In this document: positions 45,164-54,486 of the stretch, piece after piece
Numbering within the stretch: position 1 is the stretch's first letter
Layout: each line of letters starts with the position of its first letter
From: Vagococcus allomyrinae
GTDB taxonomy: Bacteria; Bacillota; Bacilli; Lactobacillales; Vagococcaceae
Reading direction: 5' to 3'
Length of the DNA: 64,000 bases
NCBI RefSeq assembly: GCF_017829975.1
Contig: NZ_JAEEGA010000008.1
Location: 1-64,000 of the forward strand
Translations under genes and position numbers: made by a program
Notes under the pieces: generated by a model
Databases searched by the model: none
What the model saw: the letters and a program-made list of their open reading frames with translations, nothing else
What the model was told of the DNA's origin: nothing

Positions 45164-46099
45164 CTAAAAAATTCTGAAATCACTAAACTTATATGCAAAC
45201 CAGTATGACAATGAGGTCAAGGCCAAAGAGATAACTGATTTAAACAGCCCAATTGCTGTTGAAAAACTATATTGAGCCTGCTGGAACCCTAGTCGATAAA
45301 CAAAGGTGTCTAAAATATCACCAGTCTTGTAGACAGAAGGATTGTATAAGTTAAAAATTTGATCAAACCCTGCGTTAAGAATATTACCTAAGCTAAGGAT
45401 CGTCATGACAACCACAATTGGCATAATTCCCGGCAAGGTAATATGCTTAATCTGCTTCCACTTATTTGCACCATCTATTTGAGCCGCTTCATACAGCGAT
45501 CCATCTATGCCTGTCAATGCAGCGAAATAAATAATCGTATTGTAACCAAAATTTTTCCAGACATCCGTCGCAAAGATCGTTCGTCTAAACCACTCATTAT
45601 CCCCTAGGAAAAAAATAGGTTTATGGCCAAACGCTTTGACGATTTCGTTAATCAATCCTGAAGAAGGTGACAATAAATCGATAAAAACGCCACCTAGAAT
45701 AACCCAAGAGATAAAATTAGGTAAATAGATAATCGTTTGAACACCTTTTAAAAACCATTTTTTTCGTACTTCATTGATCAATAAAGCAAAGATAACCGGA
45801 ACAATTAAATTAAGCACAATTTTTACAGCGGCTATATACGTCGTATTAAAGACAATTTGGCCTGTATCAGGAAAATTCATGATATCCCTAAAATTAGCTA
45901 AACCAACCCAATCCGATCCCAAAATACCTCTGGCAGGACGGTAATTTTGAAAAGCCATCACAACACCAAACATCGGCAAATAATTAAAAATTAAAAGGAT
46001 TAACAATCCTGGTAAGATCATCAGATGTAACGGGGTATTTTTATTAAAGAACTTTGCAAAAATCGATTTTTTTTTCTTAGGCAACTCCATTTCCTTCAT
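45164..46099 (-). CDS. Carbohydrate ABC transporter permease (LplB/YteP-like)
   Basis: A 311-residue permease with six helices and the EAA loop YEAAQIDGANKWKQIKHITL. The conserved HLMILPGLLILLIFNYLPMFG and FQNYRPARGILGS-WVGL segments mark the LplB/YteP group. The annotated ATG lies only two bases behind GGAGGAG; an ATG three codons later (46090) with GAAGGAA before it is an equally good start. It pairs with the permease at 44265 and the lipoprotein at 46246. A hairpin separates it from the binding-protein gene. Confidence 0.92.
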   Translation of the reverse strand: MKEMELPKKKKSIFAKFFNKNTPLHLMILPGLLILLIFNYLPMFGVVMAFQNYRPARGILGSDWVGLANFRDIMNFPDTGQIVFNTTYIAAVKIVLNLIVPVIFALLINEVRKKWFLKGVQTIIYLPNFISWVILGGVFIDLLSPSSGLINEIVKAFGHKPIFFLGDNEWFRRTIFATDVWKNFGYNTIIYFAALTGIDGSLYEAAQIDGANKWKQIKHITLPGIMPIVVVMTILSLGNILNAGFDQIFNLYNPSVYKTGDILDTFVYRLGFQQAQYSFSTAIGLFKSVISLALTSLSYWFAYKFSDFRIF

Positions 46100-46168
46100 C
46101 TCCTCCTATCCTATAAAAAAAGTTTCGCGAATATAGAGAGAAAGTTTTATACTTTCTTCTATTCTAAG

Positions 46169-46204
46169 AAAAGACTGTGGAATAGACAGACACCACAGTC
46201 TTTT
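46169..46204 (-). terminator. Intra-operon stem-loop between binding protein and permeases
   Basis: A perfect 12-bp stem (46169-46180 AAAAGACTGTGG with 46193-46204) with a 12-nt loop, in the 146-bp gap. On the minus strand it is followed by TTTTC. Such partial terminators or RNA-stabilising stems commonly raise binding-protein levels above those of the permeases. Confidence 0.7.
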
Positions 46205-46245
46205 TCTTTGGCCATTCTGTTAGTGATTAACAGGCAAAACCATGA

Positions 46246-47886
46246 TTATTTCAAATTAGGATTGGCTTTAAACCATGTATTTAATTCTTCCACAACTTGA
46301 TCACCACCATTTTTCTGCCACTCTTTAACATAATTATCAAAGCTATCAATGGGTTGATTGCCAGTAATAATATTCATAAAATTATCCAATTCAATTTTTT
46401 CAAGAATACTTTGTTTGATTTTGATCGTTGGTGAACCAAATCCTTGATTGTAATTATAAGCATAATGATCGCCATCGGCATATTTTCCTAAGGCAACACC
46501 TGGTCCAGTTGGCGATGTTTCCCACTCATTTAACATTTCCAAAGGCGTTCCTTTGCCTTCCTTGGCAAATTTAAGGGCATTTTGAATCTTCGTTTCTTCC
46601 TCTGGATCAACATCCTCAGAATACTCACCCGTCTCTTCATAGTGCTTACGTTGCACTGGCCAGCGCAAGGTCGCTTCGGGAATGCCGCCAATTGGAAAAC
46701 CGTGAAAACCAGATTGTCCCGTTGGTGAATTATAGTTGTACATCCCAAACTCATCCAAGGTTTTTAAAGAATCCCATTTTTCCAGAGTGAAATTCAATAA
46801 TTTGAATAAGGCTTCTGGATTTTTAGCACCTTTTTTAACTACCCAAAAATCGCCTGCTGTTGTTGGCATTTCTTGACTGGCAACTGAGCCATCTGACATT
46901 TGAATGGGGACTGCAATAAATTTCGCTTCGGGATTACTCGTTAATACTGGCTCGATAACACCTGCGTTAGCTCCCGTTCCACTGAACCAAATACCAGCTT
47001 TACCACCCTTTAATTCTTCATTAACTTTTTCGTTGTCCTTAGCAATAAACTCCATGTCAATGACGCCATCTTCAAATTTCTCATTCATCACTGCTAAGGC
47101 TTTTTTCATTTCAGGCTGAATACTAGAATATTCTAACTCACCTTTGTCATTGACTTCATAAATATTTCGATGAGCTCCATAAGCCGAAGCAATAGCACCA
47201 ACTTGACTTAAGGTCTTATCCATCGGAATGCCAATCGTGTTTTCGCCGCCTAATTTATTCTTTTGAAAAGCTTCCGCAATTTCCCAAACTTCTTCGATTG
47301 TTTCAGGCGCATCTAACTTCACTTTGTCTAACCAATCTTTACGAATCATCACAACTGTCCGTGACGCCTGCTCGTTCCCCGCAATTGGAACACCATAAAT
47401 TTTTCCGTCAACCATACTACCTTCTAAAGCCCGTTTTCCATTAGCCTCAGTAAATGTTTTAAGACGATCGGAAGCAAACTTATCGTAAATATCTGTAATA
47501 TCCGCTAACATATCATCCTCTATCAATTGCTCCAACATATTGTTCGGCACCTTGAATAAGTCAGGTAAGTCATCTGAAGCAATCAACGTATTCAACCGCT
47601 CTGGATAGCTAGAAGAAGCAATAACTGCTTTAACGTCCAATACCACATTTAATTCATCCTGATAAGCCTTTCCCCATGCCGTCTCGGTAAAAGGTGTCTT
47701 AACTTTTCCGAAAGGGTCAGAGATAACCATCGTTGTCGTAATTGCTTCTTTGTACGGTGCTCCTGGTTCAACACTAACATCTGAGGCTTTAACCGGTTTC
47801 TCGTCGTTGCCTTCCTTTGTCCCACATGCAGCTAATGCCACACTACCCAACACTAATAAACACAATAGAAGTCTGCTCTTTTTCAT
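46246..47886 (-). CDS. Sugar-binding lipoprotein (LplA/YtcQ-like)
   Basis: A 546-residue solute-binding lipoprotein. The signal peptide MKKSRLLLCLLVLGSVALAAC ends in the lipobox LAAC, with Cys 21 lipidated. The mature part has family features such as the SDDLPDLFKVPN segment, VDGKIYGVPIAG and VVMIRKDWLDK, and the length fits LplA/YtcQ proteins that bind plant-wall oligosaccharides. The ATG at 47886 follows GGAGG; a longer frame with 19 more codons has no site. It is the first gene of the operon with two permeases, YesL and three glycosidases, and is divergent from the YesMN-like pair. It probably binds a rhamnose-containing oligosaccharide (inference). Confidence 0.93.
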   Translation of the reverse strand: MKKSRLLLCLLVLGSVALAACGTKEGNDEKPVKASDVSVEPGAPYKEAITTTMVISDPFGKVKTPFTETAWGKAYQDELNVVLDVKAVIASSSYPERLNTLIASDDLPDLFKVPNNMLEQLIEDDMLADITDIYDKFASDRLKTFTEANGKRALEGSMVDGKIYGVPIAGNEQASRTVVMIRKDWLDKVKLDAPETIEEVWEIAEAFQKNKLGGENTIGIPMDKTLSQVGAIASAYGAHRNIYEVNDKGELEYSSIQPEMKKALAVMNEKFEDGVIDMEFIAKDNEKVNEELKGGKAGIWFSGTGANAGVIEPVLTSNPEAKFIAVPIQMSDGSVASQEMPTTAGDFWVVKKGAKNPEALFKLLNFTLEKWDSLKTLDEFGMYNYNSPTGQSGFHGFPIGGIPEATLRWPVQRKHYEETGEYSEDVDPEEETKIQNALKFAKEGKGTPLEMLNEWETSPTGPGVALGKYADGDHYAYNYNQGFGSPTIKIKQSILEKIELDNFMNIITGNQPIDSFDNYVKEWQKNGGDQVVEELNTWFKANPNLK

Positions 47887-47916
47887 GTCTTTCCTCCTTT
47901 GATTGATCACACCCAA

Positions 47917-47991
47917 AGTATACGTTTTCTTTTTTTGGTACAATAGACTATTTTTTTAAGGTCTTATACAATAATCTTAGATAATTGTCAT
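47917..47991 (-). promoter_or_regulatory. Operon promoter with a downstream cre-like site
   Basis: On the minus strand ATGACA (47986-47991), a 17-bp spacer and TATAAG (47963-47968) form the likely promoter. AGAAAACGTATACT (47917-47930) matches the CcpA site TGWAANCGNTNWCA at 11 of 14 positions and lies in the leader, where CcpA would block transcription. Carbon catabolite repression of the operon is inferred. Confidence 0.45.
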
Positions 47992-48139
47992 TATTTTACT
48001 TATTTTAACTAATCCGCAATTTCTTAGCCTGTCCTTTATTATAAACATCCTCCACTATTTTTCCAGACTTCCCGTCGATTCGTTCTAGTCGTCATGGAAG
48101 CTCTTTTTAATAATCAAGGCAGTTCTTTTCTTTCTGAGA

Positions 48140-48168
48140 TTGACAGACAAAATTTCTATTGCTATGAT
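48140..48168 (+). promoter_or_regulatory. Sigma-A promoter of the sensor kinase/response regulator operon
   Basis: A perfect TTGACA (48140-48145), a 17-bp spacer and TATGAT (48163-48168), 60 bp before the kinase start. The rest of the 341-bp divergent region 47887-48227 holds no gene. Confidence 0.72.
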
Positions 48169-48227
48169 TTAACTAATTTCAGATGACTGCCAACACTCAA
48201 TTATAGTGAAAGAAAGGACAAAAATTC

Positions 48228-49925
48228 ATGGAAAATAAAACTTTTTCTCGAATATATGCAGCAATCTTCACTATTTTTGCAGTTGCTATCATTATCGGTA
48301 CCCTATTATTTTTCAAACAAATATCAAATGCGATTGATAATGAAAAGGAAAGCCTCACCAATGAATTAGAAATACTCAACATTTCAATAAATGATAACTT
48401 AGATAAACTGTCCCAATCTGCATTTCTGATTTCTAAAAGTAATTCACTACTTGAATTTGAAATTGATAGCTCCAGATATTCACCCGAACAGGCGTATCAA
48501 TTATTACTGGCTAAGAATTTTGAAGATGTCCTACAAATACAGAGTTTTTCCATTAAGATGATGAACAATTTTGAAGTCTTTTTTCCAAAGACACAGCAAA
48601 CACTTGGCACCTCGGCGCCATATAAAAATTTAACAGATAAAAAAGTCATTTTATTTAGAAATTGGTTATATGAAAAAAATCAATCCGGCGCGCTACTTTC
48701 CTACTACACAAATAATCTCAATAGTAAAAACTTGGAATCAACAAATAAAACCGATTACATCGTCAGAGTCTCAGTCGACCCCAATCAGTTGCTCGCTCAA
48801 AATATGCGTTCTTCCGATGGTGTGGCCTTGATTATTAACAACTCGATTTATACAAATAATCTATTCAACGATGCCAATAAATTTTTTTATGATAAATACG
48901 CCAATGGCAATACCGATAAAAACAGTTTTATCACATTTAAACACAATAAAATTTATTTGATGTCTCGTTATCAAGATGATCAAACACCCCTTTTTACACT
49001 TGCCAGTGTTAAGGATATTACCCATATCATGCCCAATATCATCTTATCCATTATTGCTTTTTTAACCGTTATCTCCATTCTAACTGCGGTTATCTTCTAC
49101 GCTCTGTCAGTGATTCGACGAAAAATTCATCAACCCTTAAGAGAAGTTACCTCTGGGCTGTTGGAATTTCAACAAAGTAACTACGATTATCGAATTAATT
49201 CGCACGCCGAAAGTGAATATCAATATATCATTAAAAACTTTAATCTCTTAGGCCAAAAAATAACCACACTCATTCAAGACGTCATCGATGAACAAGACCG
49301 AACCAAAAGTGCCGAATTAAAGCAATTACAGTTACAGATGAACCCACACTTTTTATACAATTCTCTGTCATTTATTGCCAGTGCCGCTAAACTAAATATG
49401 ACCGATGACGTGATAGAGATGTGTTACTCATTATCTGATTATTACCGTTATATCCTTTCGAAAAGTAATGGGGATAACACGATCAAAATGGAAATGGATG
49501 CGATTCTAACCTACTTACATATCTTTGAAATGCGCTCTCAGCGTCTAAACTATCAGATGGCAATCAATTCTGACCTTTACGACATCAAGTTTCCACCTAT
49601 GTTGTTGCAACCAATCGTTGAGAATTCCATTAAATTTGGGATTGAAACATCTGAGGATAACTTAGAAATAAACATCAAAGGGTTTATTCAACAAGAGGAA
49701 CTTATTTTACAAGTGGAAGATAACGGCAAAATCATCACGCCAAAAGAAATCACCTATATTAATCAGGTGATTTTACAAGGTGATGATCAAACTCATATTG
49801 GTTTAATTAATATTAAACGTCGCCTGCACTATAATTTCGGCAAAACAACTTCTTTAAAAGTATCGCAGAATACACCACGCGGTCTTGTAGTCACAATAAA
49901 AATTCCAGTCGCCTCGTTGGTATAA
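48228..49925 (+). CDS. YesM-like sensor histidine kinase
   Basis: A 565-residue membrane kinase. A transmembrane helix (about 13-33), a large extracellular sensor domain, a second helix (about 264-290), a HAMP domain and a His_kinase domain follow in order. The phosphorylated His is in LQMNPHFLYNSL (around 374). The ATP-binding domain has VENSIKFGIE and, as usual for the family, a GLINIKRRL G-box. AAAGGAC precedes the ATG. It is followed after 47 bp by a YesN-type regulator. YesMN-type pairs sense extracellular oligosaccharides or interact with the binding protein and activate the neighbouring sugar operon; that role is inferred from context. Confidence 0.93.
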   Translation: MENKTFSRIYAAIFTIFAVAIIIGTLLFFKQISNAIDNEKESLTNELEILNISINDNLDKLSQSAFLISKSNSLLEFEIDSSRYSPEQAYQLLLAKNFEDVLQIQSFSIKMMNNFEVFFPKTQQTLGTSAPYKNLTDKKVILFRNWLYEKNQSGALLSYYTNNLNSKNLESTNKTDYIVRVSVDPNQLLAQNMRSSDGVALIINNSIYTNNLFNDANKFFYDKYANGNTDKNSFITFKHNKIYLMSRYQDDQTPLFTLASVKDITHIMPNIILSIIAFLTVISILTAVIFYALSVIRRKIHQPLREVTSGLLEFQQSNYDYRINSHAESEYQYIIKNFNLLGQKITTLIQDVIDEQDRTKSAELKQLQLQMNPHFLYNSLSFIASAAKLNMTDDVIEMCYSLSDYYRYILSKSNGDNTIKMEMDAILTYLHIFEMRSQRLNYQMAINSDLYDIKFPPMLLQPIVENSIKFGIETSEDNLEINIKGFIQQEELILQVEDNGKIITPKEITYINQVILQGDDQTHIGLINIKRRLHYNFGKTTSLKVSQNTPRGLVVTIKIPVASLV

Positions 49926-49972
49926 CCAACGCCATTGACCTTTATCTAATATGATTTCAGGAGGAAAAACAG

Positions 49973-51514
49973 ATGAAACTACTTCTTATTGATGATGAAC
50001 CATTACTGATCAAAAGCATGTTACTAATTGACTGGAGAACTCACGGATTCAGCCAAGTATTCACTGCCAATAAAGCCTCTGTTGCTTTAGATATCGTGCA
50101 AAATAATGAAATCGATTTACTGATTTCCGATATAAAAATGCCTGGGCTGACTGGTCTCGACTTGTATGAACAAATCTTAATTCATTTTCCTAATATGTTG
50201 TGCATTTATATTTCAGGCTATGAAAAATTTTCTTACGCTAAACAAGCAGTCAAACTTCATGCCGTTGATTTTCTTACGAAACCCGTTAAAGATGACGAGC
50301 TATTAGCTGCCGTCGGCCGTGCCACTGAACTTATTCAACAGAGGGAAGACTCTCCTGAGGACCAATTTGCCGAAAGAAAAATCATCAATCGCTTTTTAAA
50401 TGGCAAGCTGTCAACAGACGAAATTGAGAAAATAGCTTTCTTTAAAGAAGGGGCAACATACTCTGAGTTTCAGTTGATCGCGATTGAATACAGCGAGACA
50501 GATATTTCATTAGAAAACCTGATTCGCTCAGTCTCACAATTAATCAAAAAAAGTTCACAAAAATACTTAGAAGCTTACTTTATTTACAACAAAAAAAATT
50601 GCCTCTACTATGTGATAAAGAAAAAAAATAAAGTAAAAAAATCATTATGGCACTTGAGTCTCGATAACATTCGCTTAATCATTCATCAAACCTTATTTTT
50701 AACTGTCAGAGTTTATTATTCAGCCGAAAAATTGTCGCTTGCTCAATTAGTTCAGCACCTTAGATTTATGAGAGATCAACTTTATAATATGCCGCTATCT
50801 CAAAAGTCGGTCATTGAAGTTAGTCCTCAAATAACAGAGGATTCGTTCTCATTTTCCATCCAAGAACTACATAAAAAACCAAGTTTTCAACAATTATTTG
50901 AAATTGAGAATTTTGAAGAAATCTATAAAAAATTAACATTAATTGAGGTAGAGGTTTCCAAAAACACCTCAGACTCACACGCCTTACAAGACGAATTACT
51001 CTTTACCTTTATCAATAGTTTTTATTATCTCATCAGCATAAAAAATAGCACCATTATAAAAAATATGCGAGACTCGCTTATTCGTCTTAACTTGGAACGA
51101 AGCTATTCCTCCTTTTCCGAATTAATTATTTTCCTAAGAACCATGACTCAAGAATTTCAAGAAGAAAGTCAAAAGTTGAATTCATTCTCTTTAATCGATA
51201 GAATTAATCATTTGATTTATAAAAATACTGAAAAAAATATTACTGTTTCCTGGATAGCAGAAGCACTCAACTATCATCCGGCATATATTTCTAAAATCTA
51301 TAAAGAAAAGACAGGCCACAATTTGAAAGATATTATTTTCCAAGAAAAAATGCAATACGCTACTCGTCTTCTGAGGAATCCTGAATTAAGAATTTACGAA
51401 ATCGCAGAGCTAGTCGGCTTTGCCAATATCTCCTATTTCTCTGCACAATTTAAAAATACCATTGGCATGACCCCTTTGGATTATCGTAATTCCATTCGTA
51501 GCCAGTTGATTTAA
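49973..51514 (+). CDS. YesN-like response regulator with AraC-type DNA-binding domain
   Basis: A 513-residue response regulator. The receiver domain has the acidic pair in LLIDDEP, the phosphorylated D53 in LLISDIKMPG and K103 in FLTKPVKDDE. A long, less conserved middle region (about 130-400) follows. The C-terminal AraC domain has NITVSWIAEALNYHPAYISKIYK and the second helix pair ending FANISYFSAQFKNTIGMTPLDYR. AGGAGG precedes the ATG. It is presumably phosphorylated by the kinase upstream and activates the divergent rhamnoside operon. No terminator for this operon was recognised in the 258 bp behind it. Confidence 0.93.
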   Translation: MKLLLIDDEPLLIKSMLLIDWRTHGFSQVFTANKASVALDIVQNNEIDLLISDIKMPGLTGLDLYEQILIHFPNMLCIYISGYEKFSYAKQAVKLHAVDFLTKPVKDDELLAAVGRATELIQQREDSPEDQFAERKIINRFLNGKLSTDEIEKIAFFKEGATYSEFQLIAIEYSETDISLENLIRSVSQLIKKSSQKYLEAYFIYNKKNCLYYVIKKKNKVKKSLWHLSLDNIRLIIHQTLFLTVRVYYSAEKLSLAQLVQHLRFMRDQLYNMPLSQKSVIEVSPQITEDSFSFSIQELHKKPSFQQLFEIENFEEIYKKLTLIEVEVSKNTSDSHALQDELLFTFINSFYYLISIKNSTIIKNMRDSLIRLNLERSYSSFSELIIFLRTMTQEFQEESQKLNSFSLIDRINHLIYKNTEKNITVSWIAEALNYHPAYISKIYKEKTGHNLKDIIFQEKMQYATRLLRNPELRIYEIAELVGFANISYFSAQFKNTIGMTPLDYRNSIRSQLI

Positions 51515-51729
51515 CTCAGAGTTAATAATCAGGCCGATTTCCAAAACCATCGTAACTCTATTTATCACGACAGACTAACATATGTTGACCTCTGTTCAGA
51601 CTATGCTTTTCATTAATTACAATTTTTCTCTTTCTAGCACATAAGATTAAAGAAAATGCGGAATGAAAGACACACTCTCCATTCATTAGCTTTGTAAAAT
51701 CACTTATCAGTTCTATTAATCAAGGAACC

Positions 51730-51767
51730 AAAAAAACAGGAATCTTCTGATAAGAATGATTCCTGTT
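51730..51767 (-). terminator. Intrinsic terminator of the MutS2-like gene
   Basis: Stem 51735-51744 (AACAGGAATC) with 51758-51767, extended by TTC/GAA across one bulge. It is followed on the minus strand by six T. It lies five bases after the stop at 51773. Confidence 0.82.
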
Positions 51768-51772
51768 CGTAT

Positions 51773-53677
51773 TTACAGCTGTTCCCGTCTAGCTCGCATT
51801 TCTTTTTGGAGTTTTTTGTGAGCCTTCTTTGAGCCCCGTTCTAAGTCTCGTTTTTCCTTACGATAATGATAAGAAGTAAACAAACTATCTAAGTCGTAAT
51901 CTGAGGGGTACAACTGTGTCGCTGGTATTTCAAGTTTAAGGCGCTTTTTAGGTACCTCCACGAGCTCCTCGTTCGATAAAATTACCACGGTTTGGCGTTT
52001 TTCATCTTCAGCAAAGACAATTGCCTGCTGACCATTTTCCAAATAAAGCACACGATCGCCTTTCGACAGAGGGACCGATTCTTGTACTTCCCTTGCCACA
52101 ACGACATGTTTCGGCTGTCGTTGAGTTCTTTTTTCTAAATGATACTCACGATTGTCCAGATAGCTCTGAGCTTTCGCCACAACTTGCTCATTAAGTGCCA
52201 TTTTATTGGCAATCCAAAAGGCATTACTTTCTCCCGTCTCGCCCATAATCAACTGGTAACGTGGCGATAAGGTAGCAGCGTCAAAGGCCATGGCGGCTGT
52301 AACAAAATCAGGGTGAAGAGTTGAATACCGTTTAATTTCTCCATAATGAGTTGTCGTTACCACCGTACAACCTTTTTGATAAAATGCTTCCATGATGGCA
52401 ATGGCTAACGCAGCGCCTTCGTTTGGTTCTGTTCCGCTACCCAATTCATCTAGTAGAATTAAACTGTTAGCCTGAGCTTCTTTCATAATAGCAGAAATAT
52501 TGCTCATGTGTCCTGAAAAAGTACTCAAGGCATTCTCAATACTCTGTTGATCACCGATATCCACAAAAATTTGATCGTACAAAGCAATTTCAGTCGGTTC
52601 GTCTGCCATGATCTCCATGCCAATCATCACTTGTAAGGTGATCAATCCGAGGGTTTTAAGCACCACGGTTTTGCCTCCTGCATTAGGGCCGGTAATCGTT
52701 AAGGCATGATGATCTTTACCTAAGGTTAGATTAAGGGGGACCGCTTGTTTCCCTAATAAGGTATGTTTGACATTCACAAAGTGAGTGTAACCTTCTCTAT
52801 TAACCTGAGGTTCTCTTCCACCAATATCTCGGCTGTATTTACCACGAGCAAAAATTGCGTCATATTCAGCTATGATGTCAATGTTCAACTTAACAGTTGT
52901 CATCTGTTCGGCAATCATCCCCGTCAAAGCAGATTGAATTTGATAGACTTCAGCACTCTCCGCTAATTTCAACCCGTATAACTTATCATTCAGTTTTGTC
53001 ACGCCGGCAGGTTCAATAAAAACCGTTGTTCCTTTACTTGAAGCATCCACGATAGTACCGCTTATTTGATTTTTATATGTTGCCTTAATTGGCACTGTAA
53101 ATCGTTCATTTTTCTTGACGATAATAAACTCTTGAATTTTACTTTTGTTGCCACTACTTCGTAAAAACTTACTTAGTTTTTCTTCTATCTCACGTTCACA
53201 TTCTTGAATACTTCTACGAATTTTGCGTAATTCTCGACTAGCTTCAGTGTCGATTTGATTGTTACGAATTGTTCGATAAATATCGTCTTCCACATCGCTA
53301 AACGTTTGGATCGCCAAACTATAATTAGCCAACAGCGGCGAGAGACTTTTATTTTTTTCCATAAAGTTTTGAATCAAACGACCGCTGCGCAAAAAGTCAG
53401 CATAATCAATCAATTCATGAGGGTCTAAAATGAAGCCTTTCTCCACTTGATTCGTTAAATGCTCAATGTTGCTTAATCCCATAAATGGAACATGGAGATT
53501 AGCTAATAATAAAGCCTTTGCTTCAGCAGTTTCTCTCAGTCTATTTTTTACCAGTGCCAGATTGCTACTGGGTGTTAATTCTTCGATGCGTTGTTTTCCA
53601 TAAGAGCTAATTGCATACCCTTTTAAACGCTCGATTACTTGGATAAATTGTGTTTTTTCAATTGTGTCTTTATTCAT
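51773..53677 (-). CDS. MutS2-like ATPase lacking the Smr nuclease domain
   Basis: A 634-residue MutS-family protein nearest to MutS2. It has the core and clamp helices (about 1-290), Walker A TGPNAGGKTVVLKT (around 328), the ATPase block DIGDQQSIENALSTFSGHM and Walker B LILLDELGSGTEPNEG. A coiled, basic tail ends the protein. True MutS2 is about 780 residues and ends in an Smr nuclease domain; here the protein stops after a KOW-like segment (LSKGDRVLYLENG) and a Lys/Arg-rich tail, so the nuclease is missing. It may be a paralogue that binds DNA or stalled ribosomes without cutting. GAGGAG precedes the ATG at 53677. It stands alone. Confidence 0.88.
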   Translation of the reverse strand: MNKDTIEKTQFIQVIERLKGYAISSYGKQRIEELTPSSNLALVKNRLRETAEAKALLLANLHVPFMGLSNIEHLTNQVEKGFILDPHELIDYADFLRSGRLIQNFMEKNKSLSPLLANYSLAIQTFSDVEDDIYRTIRNNQIDTEASRELRKIRRSIQECEREIEEKLSKFLRSSGNKSKIQEFIIVKKNERFTVPIKATYKNQISGTIVDASSKGTTVFIEPAGVTKLNDKLYGLKLAESAEVYQIQSALTGMIAEQMTTVKLNIDIIAEYDAIFARGKYSRDIGGREPQVNREGYTHFVNVKHTLLGKQAVPLNLTLGKDHHALTITGPNAGGKTVVLKTLGLITLQVMIGMEIMADEPTEIALYDQIFVDIGDQQSIENALSTFSGHMSNISAIMKEAQANSLILLDELGSGTEPNEGAALAIAIMEAFYQKGCTVVTTTHYGEIKRYSTLHPDFVTAAMAFDAATLSPRYQLIMGETGESNAFWIANKMALNEQVVAKAQSYLDNREYHLEKRTQRQPKHVVVAREVQESVPLSKGDRVLYLENGQQAIVFAEDEKRQTVVILSNEELVEVPKKRLKLEIPATQLYPSDYDLDSLFTSYHYRKEKRDLERGSKKAHKKLQKEMRARREQL

Positions 53678-53840
53678 GTTGTTCTCCTCAATCATAATGA
53701 TAGCCTATGTTGCTACATTCTTTATCTCTATCTAGCTGCTACCATCTTACAGTTTTATTTATATTGTCACATTTCTCTAACTAAACAATTCCCCTAGCTA
53801 AGATACTCATTTTATTTTGAATGAGCCATTTCGTGATATC

Positions 53841-53870
53841 AAAAAGAGCCAAGGATAAATTCCCTAGCTC
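53841..53870 (-). terminator. Terminator-like hairpin in the leader region of the MutS2-like gene
   Basis: On the minus strand GAGCTAGGGA pairs with TCCTTGGCTC (two G-U pairs; 53846-53870) and is followed by TTTTT. It lies 170 bp before the MutS2-like start, with no minus-strand gene further upstream, so it could be a leader attenuator or a relic. The rest of the 502-bp gap 53678-54179 is AT-rich without a recognisable gene, T-box or riboswitch. Confidence 0.4.
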
Positions 53871-54179
53871 AAATAAACTATTAAAAAAATAGTCCTTTTT
53901 ATTGAGTAAGTTCAGTATCTTTTGAGGTCACCAAATAAATGTTCTGACGAACAAAATTTATTCAGTCTTTAATTACCTAGTTAGATACTGTTACACTCAC
54001 AAAAAGCACTCCTGATTGATTTATTTAACATTCAAAATAATAACTCCAACAAAATTATACAATGATTCTTAGCTGACGTCAAATTGAACTGGTTACTTTC
54101 ACTAACTTTAGCCTCCTAATGCTTATAAAAGCTGATTTTCCCGATTTATGTTATACTAATTTTAAGGAGATGATCAATT

Positions 54180-54440
54180 ATGGCCCGCAAAGAAAGATCG
54201 ATTGTCAGTATTAAAAATGATATTTTAGCATCTAAGCTATATGTTGAAGACGGTAAACTGATCGTGATTCAAAATAATTCTGAACGAATGGTTTACGAAG
54301 GAGTTGATTTTTTCGATCTTACAATTGAAGGAACTACCTTAATCTTAAACTTTTCCGTGTTGGACGAATCAGAAAAATACGACCACTCTCTTGACTTGTC
54401 ATTTGTGAATAATGTTAATCAAGTGAATGTTCAGATGTAG
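54180..54440 (+). CDS. Hypothetical 86-residue protein
   Basis: A small acidic protein preceded by AAGGAGATGATCAATT and followed by a perfect terminator, so it is very likely a real gene. It opens MARKERSIVSIKNDIL, has alternating hydrophobic residues (KLIVIQNN, TTLILNFSVL, HSLDLSFVN) suggesting a small beta-rich fold, and has no membrane segment, Cys or known motif. No family was recognised. It is monocistronic, between the MutS2-like gene and the repeat array. Confidence 0.7.
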   Translation: MARKERSIVSIKNDILASKLYVEDGKLIVIQNNSERMVYEGVDFFDLTIEGTTLILNFSVLDESEKYDHSLDLSFVNNVNQVNVQM

Positions 54441-54450
54441 CAATAACTCA

Positions 54451-54486
54451 AGGAGACAATGGACTTCCGTCCATTGTCTCCTCTTT
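54451..54486 (+). terminator. Intrinsic terminator of the 86-residue hypothetical gene
   Basis: Perfect 13-bp stem (54451-54463 AGGAGACAATGGA with 54470-54482) followed by CTTT. Confidence 0.82.

Noticed and set aside
46530-46754. A 74-codon minus-strand frame within the binding-lipoprotein gene
   Set aside because: It lies wholly inside the well-conserved lipoprotein frame and has no independent support.
53678-54179. T-box or other riboswitch before the MutS2-like gene
   Set aside because: Only a terminator-like hairpin is present; no T-box core (AGGGTGG-type sequence) or other conserved riboswitch motif was found on the minus strand.
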